Part shown: positions 59,930 through 64,000 of the stretch, piece after piece
Layout: every line of letters starts with the position of its first letter
How positions within the stretch are numbered: position 1 is the stretch's first letter
Assembly: GCA_963742535.1 (NCBI GenBank)
Contig: CAVUMC010000002.1
Coordinates: 1,550,001-1,614,000, forward strand
From: VRUE01 sp963742535
Lineage (GTDB): Bacteria > Actinomycetota > Thermoleophilia > Solirubrobacterales > 70-9
Length of the DNA: 64,000 nt
Direction of reading: 5' to 3'
The notes under the pieces: generated by a model
What the model was told of the DNA's origin: nothing
Database searches by the model: none
The model's input: the letters and a program-made list of their open reading frames with translations, nothing else
Made by a program: the position numbers and the translations under genes

Positions 59930-60684
59930 TTCTTGCGCCTTTCCAGGACTTCGCCGAAGGCCTTCTCGATCTCATCGGTGAGGGTGAGGCGGAAGGTGGC
60001 GTTGAGCGCCTCGGAGGCGATTGGTCGCAGTTGCTCTACCGCCTCGGTCATCTCCGGCCAGCGCTCGGCGGGTCGCCCGGCCGCGTCGAAGGGCTTCCAG
60101 AGCTCCTCGACGAAGAGCTTGACGAAGGCGCGGGCCGAGGACTGCGAGTTGCGGACCAGCTTCTCGATCGCGGAGAGGGCGGCGCTGAGCGGGATGCCGC
60201 GGCCGATGACGTCTTCGGCGGCGCGCAGCAGGGCGGGGCTGGGGGCTTCGAAGCGTTCTTCCCCGAGCGGGATCAGCAGGCCCAGCTTCAGCGCCTTGGC
60301 GAGCAGCTTCTCGTCGTCGACCTCGAAGCGCTCGACCAGCTCCTCGCGGGTCAGCACCTCCGGCGCCTCAGCCTCGAAGGGTGCCGTGATCGCCTGGCGC
60401 AGGCCGACAAAGCGGTCGACGCCGGCGCCCTGCTCGCCGATCAGCCGCTCGATCGCGCTCAGCTTGAAGCCCTCCGCCTGCATCTCCTGGATCAGGCGCA
60501 GGCGGGCGACGTGGTCGGGTCCGTAGTAGCCGATTCGCGCCCGCACCTCGGGCGGCGGCAGCAGGCCCCGCGACTGGTGGTTGCGGATGTTGCGCACCGA
60601 CATGCCGGTCTCGTAGGCGAGCTGCTCGATCGTCAGCTCTGCCCGCTCGGCGTCTTCGGTGACGGGCTTCACATTGCGGGTCAC
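59926..60684 (-). CDS. MerR-family regulator
   Basis: 252 residues. The N-terminal MerR helix-turn-helix and wing (LTIEQLAYETGMSVRNIRNHQSRGLLPPPEVRARIGYYGPDHVARLRLIQEMQAEGFKLSAIERLI) are followed by a long helical C-terminal region (about 90-250), larger than in metal-sensing MerR proteins, so an organic ligand is more likely. It shares a promoter region with the divergent membrane-protein gene and heads the set with the SDR and hydrolase genes. Confidence 0.9.
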   Translation of the reverse strand: MTRNVKPVTEDAERAELTIEQLAYETGMSVRNIRNHQSRGLLPPPEVRARIGYYGPDHVARLRLIQEMQAEGFKLSAIERLIGEQGAGVDRFVGLRQAITAPFEAEAPEVLTREELVERFEVDDEKLLAKALKLGLLIPLGEERFEAPSPALLRAAEDVIGRGIPLSAALSAIEKLVRNSQSSARAFVKLFVEELWKPFDAAGRPAERWPEMTEAVEQLRPIASEALNATFRLTLTDEIEKAFGEVLERRKK

Positions 60685-60712
60685 GGGCCCAATGCTACCT
60701 TGCTCTTTGTAA

Positions 60713-60724
60713 CCTCATTTGAGG
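60713..60724. promoter_or_regulatory. Palindrome in the MerR/membrane-protein promoter region
   Basis: CCTCA-tt-TGAGG is a perfect 12-base palindrome in the 59-base gap between divergent genes. AACCTC at 60711 and GAGGTAAC at 60734 form an outer, imperfect pair. Probably the MerR operator. Confidence 0.5.
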
Positions 60725-60743
60725 GAACGGTTTAGAGGTAACC

Positions 60744-62576
60744 ATGAACTTGTCAATCGCAGCCACATCCTCTCCACCCGCCGGCGGCGCCGCGCTCGGT
60801 CAGATCGCGATCGCCTCGATCGCCGCCCTCCTGCTCACCGCCGCCCTCCTCTACGTCGGCTTCGGCTACCGCGCCGGCCGCCTCGCCTGGCTGCACCGCT
60901 TTGCGGCCGAGGTCGAACGACGTACCGGCTACCCGGCTTGGGTCGGGATCCCGGTTGCGATCGCCACCAGCTCGCTGCTGGTCGCGCTCTTCGGCATGTA
61001 TTGGGACATCTCCCTGCACATCGACGTCGGTCGCGACCCCGGCCCGCTCGCCAACCCCGCCCACTACTTCATCCTCGGCGGCCTCTTCGGCATCTTCACC
61101 GCGGGCTTCTTCGCCATGGTCCTGCCCGAGGGCAAGCCGAGTGAGACCGCGGTGCGGCTCGGCGCCGATTGGTACGCGCCCCTCGGCGGCGTCCTGATCA
61201 GCGCCTGCGCCGGCTTCTCGCTGATCGGCTTCCCGCTCGATGACGTCTGGCACCGGCTCTTCGGTCAGGACGTGACGCTCTGGGGGCCGACTCACCTGAT
61301 GCTGATCGGCGGCGCGGCGATGACCCTGATCGGGATTGGCGTGCTCACGGTCGAGGGGATGCGCTCTCGCGTGCAGCGCGGCGAGAGCGGCGATCACCGC
61401 CGCATCGTGCTCGCTCGCGCGGTGGCCTCGACCGGCGGCCTGCTGCTCGGCCTCTCCACCTTCCAGGCCGAGTTCGACTTCGGCGTTCCCCAGTTCAACT
61501 TCCTCTTCGAGCCGATGATGATCATGCTCGCCGCCGGCGTCGGCTTGGTCGCGGCGCGACTTTACGCCGGGCGGGGCGCCGCCCTTGGGGCCGCACTCTT
61601 CTTCATTGTCGCCCGCGGTCTGCTGGCGCTGTTGATTGGTCCGGTGCTCGGGGAGACGACGCCGCACCTGCCGCTCTACATCGTCGAGGCACTGGTCGTC
61701 GAGGCGGTGGCGCTGCGAGTCCCGGCTGAGCGGCCGCTTGCCTTCGGGCTCTGGTCGGGGCTGGGGATCGGCACCGTCGGCCTCGCCTCCGAGTGGGCCT
61801 GGTCGCATATCTGGATGCCGATTCCCTGGCCTTCGGCGGCCCTGCCCGAAACGGTGCTGGCGGGATTGGCAGTCGCCGTCGCCGCCTCCCTGATCGGTGC
61901 CTGGATCGGCACCCGGCTCTCGCCCGAACTGGGCAGGCGGCGACCCGGCCTGCGCCTCGGGGCTTGCCTCGGAGCGGCGACGATTGCGGTCGCGACGGTG
62001 CTGGCGCTGAACACCTCCGCCGACGAAGGCGTACGGGCGCAGGTGGCCCTACGCGACCTCTCCAGCGGCTCAGGACAACGCGAGGTGAGCGCGACAGTGA
62101 AGCTGACCCCGCGTGACGCCGCCGAGGACGCACGCTGGTTCGACGTGACCGCCTGGCAGGGCGGCGGCCTCGTCGTCGATCCGCTCGAACGCGTCGCCCC
62201 GGGTACCTATCGGGCCACCGAGCCGATCCCGGTCGGTGGCAACTGGAAGACGATGGTTCGCCTGCACAGCGGCAGCTCGCTGACCGCGGTGCCGATCTTC
62301 CTGCCCCGCGACGCGGCGATCCCAGCGCCCGAAGTGCCCGCCAGCGCGAGCTTCGATCGCGGCTTCGCCGACGAGACCCAGCTGCTGCAGCGAGAGAAGA
62401 CGGGCGGCTCCCCGGCCCTCGTCGCCGTCGCTTACGCGACGGTCGCCGGCATCGCCCTCTCGCTGCTCGTCCTGCTCGCCTGGAGCTTGCACCGCCTCGC
62501 CTTTCCGCCGCGCCCGGGTGCTCGCCGCAGCCACAGCAAGGCGTCGGCAAGCGCGACCCCGGCCCTGCAGCGATAG
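60744..62576 (+). CDS. Polytopic membrane protein of unknown function
   Basis: 610 residues with about ten transmembrane helices in the first about 430 residues, an extracytoplasmic beta-rich domain (about 435-555), and a last helix (about 560-585). FGMYWDISLHIDVGRDPGPLANPAHYFILGG has two His and two Asp at a helix end, and GPTHLMLIGGA has another conserved-looking His, suggesting metal or haem binding within the membrane. I cannot name the family. A 42-codon reading frame follows after two bases and is probably its partner. Confidence 0.7.
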   Translation: MNLSIAATSSPPAGGAALGQIAIASIAALLLTAALLYVGFGYRAGRLAWLHRFAAEVERRTGYPAWVGIPVAIATSSLLVALFGMYWDISLHIDVGRDPGPLANPAHYFILGGLFGIFTAGFFAMVLPEGKPSETAVRLGADWYAPLGGVLISACAGFSLIGFPLDDVWHRLFGQDVTLWGPTHLMLIGGAAMTLIGIGVLTVEGMRSRVQRGESGDHRRIVLARAVASTGGLLLGLSTFQAEFDFGVPQFNFLFEPMMIMLAAGVGLVAARLYAGRGAALGAALFFIVARGLLALLIGPVLGETTPHLPLYIVEALVVEAVALRVPAERPLAFGLWSGLGIGTVGLASEWAWSHIWMPIPWPSAALPETVLAGLAVAVAASLIGAWIGTRLSPELGRRRPGLRLGACLGAATIAVATVLALNTSADEGVRAQVALRDLSSGSGQREVSATVKLTPRDAAEDARWFDVTAWQGGGLVVDPLERVAPGTYRATEPIPVGGNWKTMVRLHSGSSLTAVPIFLPRDAAIPAPEVPASASFDRGFADETQLLQREKTGGSPALVAVAYATVAGIALSLLVLLAWSLHRLAFPPRPGARRSHSKASASATPALQR

Positions 62577-62578
62577 CG

Positions 62579-62707
62579 ATGCTCCCCCTCGCTCACCACA
62601 ACCTGGTGATGGCCCTGCCGGCCTTCGGTCCCGTGGTCCTCATCACCTTGGTCCTCGCGATCCACGCGTACCGCAACCGCGACGCGGGCGACGCCGAGAG
62701 CGAGTGA
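62579..62707 (+). CDS. 42-residue single-helix membrane microprotein
   Basis: ATG at 62579 and TGA at 62705-62707. It starts MLPLAHHNLVMALPAFGP, then a hydrophobic helix (about 12-30) and a charged end YRNRDAGDAESE. It begins two bases after the stop of the 610-residue membrane protein, so it is probably co-translated. It resembles small helper subunits of membrane complexes. No family is recognised; coding status rests on position and composition. Confidence 0.55.
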   Translation: MLPLAHHNLVMALPAFGPVVLITLVLAIHAYRNRDAGDAESE

Positions 62708-62721
62708 GCACTAGGCACTAG

Positions 62722-63171
62722 TTAGTGCGGTGCTGACGATTCACGCCTTCCCCCACCGTGGGTGGGAACCACACCGCTGAAAGCATCTGTGGGCGGAGAG
62801 GCATGTACTCCTCGGAGCACCATCTCGAACTCAGCAACGGCGAATTTCCAGAAGTGATCCTCAGGATTGGCCACTTCGAACATGCGCTTGCCATGTTCAT
62901 TTGTCGTCTTCCTGAGGAGGCCCAGAGACTCAAAAAGGAGAAGTTGTGTTCGGATCCGATTGACCGCGATATCGATGTCACGGCTCAGATCGGTGGCGTT
63001 GACTTTGCCCAGCTCTACTTGCGTGATCGCTACTGAAACCTCCAGCCGATCCTGATTGCCGAACATCTGCTTTGAGTATTCCCGCACCGCCACCACTGCC
63101 TCGCGGGGAAGTTCTCGGAGGGGACGGAGCAGAAAGCTGGCTTCGAGATCGCGTGCCGTGGGCGTGCTCAT
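62722..63171 (-). CDS. Winged-helix-like protein, function unknown
   Basis: 149 residues from the ATG at 63171. LRELPREAVVAVREYSKQMFGNQDRLEVSVAITQVELGKVNATDLSRDIDIAVNRIRTQLLLFESLGLLRKTTNEHGKRMFEV reads as a helix-turn-helix with a wing. The end (from about residue 125) is Gly/Ser-rich. Codon use is less GC-rich than in the neighbours. Start overlaps the stop of the next gene upstream (ATGA). Confidence 0.6.
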   Translation of the reverse strand: MSTPTARDLEASFLLRPLRELPREAVVAVREYSKQMFGNQDRLEVSVAITQVELGKVNATDLSRDIDIAVNRIRTQLLLFESLGLLRKTTNEHGKRMFEVANPEDHFWKFAVAEFEMVLRGVHASPPTDAFSGVVPTHGGGRRESSAPH

Positions 63172-63599
63172 TCGTCTGGGTTGGGAGGCTTTGTCATCAC
63201 TTCGATTTCGGCGTTGTCTCGCTTCAACATACGACGCCAGTTCCACGCGGCGACTCCGGTCAAGGGCACCAGGCCAGCTGCGGATGGTGGATAGATAACG
63301 GTTGAAACAATTGTCATCGGGACCAGCAGGAAAGTGGCCCACCCCATTGCCATCTGGAGCTTGAAAAGGGCACCGTGGTCATCCATCTTTCGCTTGAAGA
63401 CCGCTTGCTGCTGGGCAAGAGCCTGTCTTCGGACCAGCTGATCGAGGCGAGCTTTCGCCGTTGGCTCATCAGCCTCATTTGCGTCTCGATCGGTAGTGCG
63501 GGAGCCAAGTGGCCTACCTCGGTCTGTCGCTCGAGGCGATCGCGGGTTGCGACCGTTAGAGAAAACCCGAGATGCAAAGCAGTTCTTAGACGCCTCCAT
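63168..63599 (-). CDS. Two-helix membrane protein, possibly the 3' part of a frameshifted gene
   Basis: 143 residues if begun at the ATG at 63599. The convincing part is from about residue 50: ARLDQLVRRQALAQQQAVFKRKMDDHGALFKLQM (coiled) and two hydrophobic segments (about 85-103 and 107-120). The first 50 residues are Arg/Ser/Pro-rich and look like out-of-frame sequence, while the adjacent frame upstream (63314-63709) looks coding there. A single gene broken by a frameshift near 63440-63460 would explain both. Confidence 0.5.
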   Translation of the reverse strand: MEASKNCFASRVFSNGRNPRSPRATDRGRPLGSRTTDRDANEADEPTAKARLDQLVRRQALAQQQAVFKRKMDDHGALFKLQMAMGWATFLLVPMTIVSTVIYPPSAAGLVPLTGVAAWNWRRMLKRDNAEIEVMTKPPNPDE

Positions 63600-63709
63600 C
63601 GGCGTCCATCATGATTCACGAATCTAGATAATGCAACTTGCACAACTTCTTGCAGCAAATCACCCGCTTCGGACGAATCCAAAAACGGCTGGGCGTCCTC
63701 ATTCGACAA
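63314..63709 (-). other. Open frame that looks like the N-terminal part of the 63168-63599 gene
   Basis: From the TTG at 63709: MSNEDAQPFLDSSEAGDLLQEVVQVALSRF...LRTALHLGFSLTVATRDRLERQTEVGHLAPALPIE is a plausible protein until about 63450, after which the frame becomes Ser/Trp-rich and the other frame takes over. Joined, the two would give about 180 residues. Confidence 0.4.
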
Positions 63710-63762
63710 GTTAAGAGGATGTCCTTGCCCCCCAAAAGAGCGGGCGCATTTGGAACGTTAGG

Positions 63763-64000
63763 ATGCGAAGCGTGTCCGAGCACGCCATTGTCTCCGCTTA
63801 TCTCGAGTCGGCCGAGTCGTCTCAGCTCGACCCTGGCGCGCTCGCTTTCTACGCCTCGCTGGACCGGATCGGGCAGCAATCGCCGGGGGTCGCGGCCTCG
63901 ATCGTGCGTGAACTTCACGCTCAGCGCTCCAACGTCAAGCTGATTGCCAGCGAGAACTACGGCTCGCTGGCAACGCACCTGGCACAGGGCAACCTCTTCA
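63763..64000 (+). CDS. glyA: Serine hydroxymethyltransferase, N-terminal part (runs off the window)
   Basis: 79 codons are visible. The segment VRELHAQRSNVKLIASENYGSLATHLAQGNLF holds the conserved IASEN block near the active site of the PLP enzyme that turns serine and tetrahydrofolate into glycine and methylene-tetrahydrofolate. The residues before it (LDPGALAFYASLDRIGQQSPGVAASIV) differ from the common short bacterial GlyA and recall the longer chlamydial-type enzyme. ATG at 63763, with an in-frame GTG at 63772 as the alternative. Confidence 0.85.
   Translation, partial: MRSVSEHAIVSAYLESAESSQLDPGALAFYASLDRIGQQSPGVAASIVRELHAQRSNVKLIASENYGSLATHLAQGNLF

Noticed and set aside
1..64000. CRISPR arrays, tRNA or rRNA genes, insertion sequences, integrases
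   Set aside because: No regular spaced repeats, cloverleaf sequences or transposase/integrase motifs were recognised on either strand.

Overview
The window is high-GC DNA with tightly packed, often overlapping genes and frequent GTG and TTG starts. Several markers point to an actinobacterium, most likely of the class Thermoleophilia (Solirubrobacterales-like): a LexA box of the CGAAC-N4-GTTCG type, an imuB/DUF6504/dnaE2 mutagenesis cassette, two ECF42-type sigma factors, and long secreted proteins carrying NHL, Fn3-like and TolB-like domains. This placement is inferred from gene content; no rRNA is present to confirm it.

Layout. 1-6.7 kb: cell-envelope genes (the start of a class A penicillin-binding protein, an MscS-like channel, a CPBP membrane protease and an L,D-transpeptidase), then a Fic protein leading a coupled cluster with a membrane protein and an epimerase, then pyrE with a YceH-like gene. 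6.8-24.0 kb: the most distinctive region, seven consecutive genes for exported proteins. Five adjacent genes in it have overlapping stop and start codons. The core looks like a two-gene module (beta-propeller/Fn3 protein plus giant beta-repeat protein) present twice in tandem, followed by a lipoprotein and a small secreted protein. Most of these proteins end in a Lys-rich tail with one or two conserved cysteines. 24.1-28.8 kb: an SOS mutasome operon under a LexA box, with a perfect 20-bp inverted repeat inside the dnaE2 reading frame.

28.8-45 kb: small regulator/effector pairs. These are HxlR with an MFS exporter, MarR with a DrrAB-type ABC exporter, and PadR with a FAD monooxygenase. Among them lie hydrolases, a GroES-like protein, an orphan ECF42 sigma factor, a queuosine-salvage protein and a secreted von Willebrand A protein. 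45-57 kb: signalling. There are two PP2C/SpoIIE-type phosphatases, a MEDS-HATPase protein, three DUF2294 proteins, a DGPF/YCII protein with a second ECF42 factor, and an epimerase fused to two ferritin-like DUF892 domains. 57-62.7 kb: an ArsR-AHSA1 fusion with a nearly ideal leaderless promoter, then a MerR-SDR-hydrolase set in which the SDR is frameshifted, opposite a polytopic membrane protein with a 42-codon microprotein. 62.7-63.7 kb: a small, less GC-rich patch with genes of unclear function, one seemingly split between two frames. The window ends in the first 79 codons of a glyA whose N-terminus resembles the chlamydial/actinobacterial type.

No tRNA, rRNA, CRISPR array or insertion sequence was recognised.
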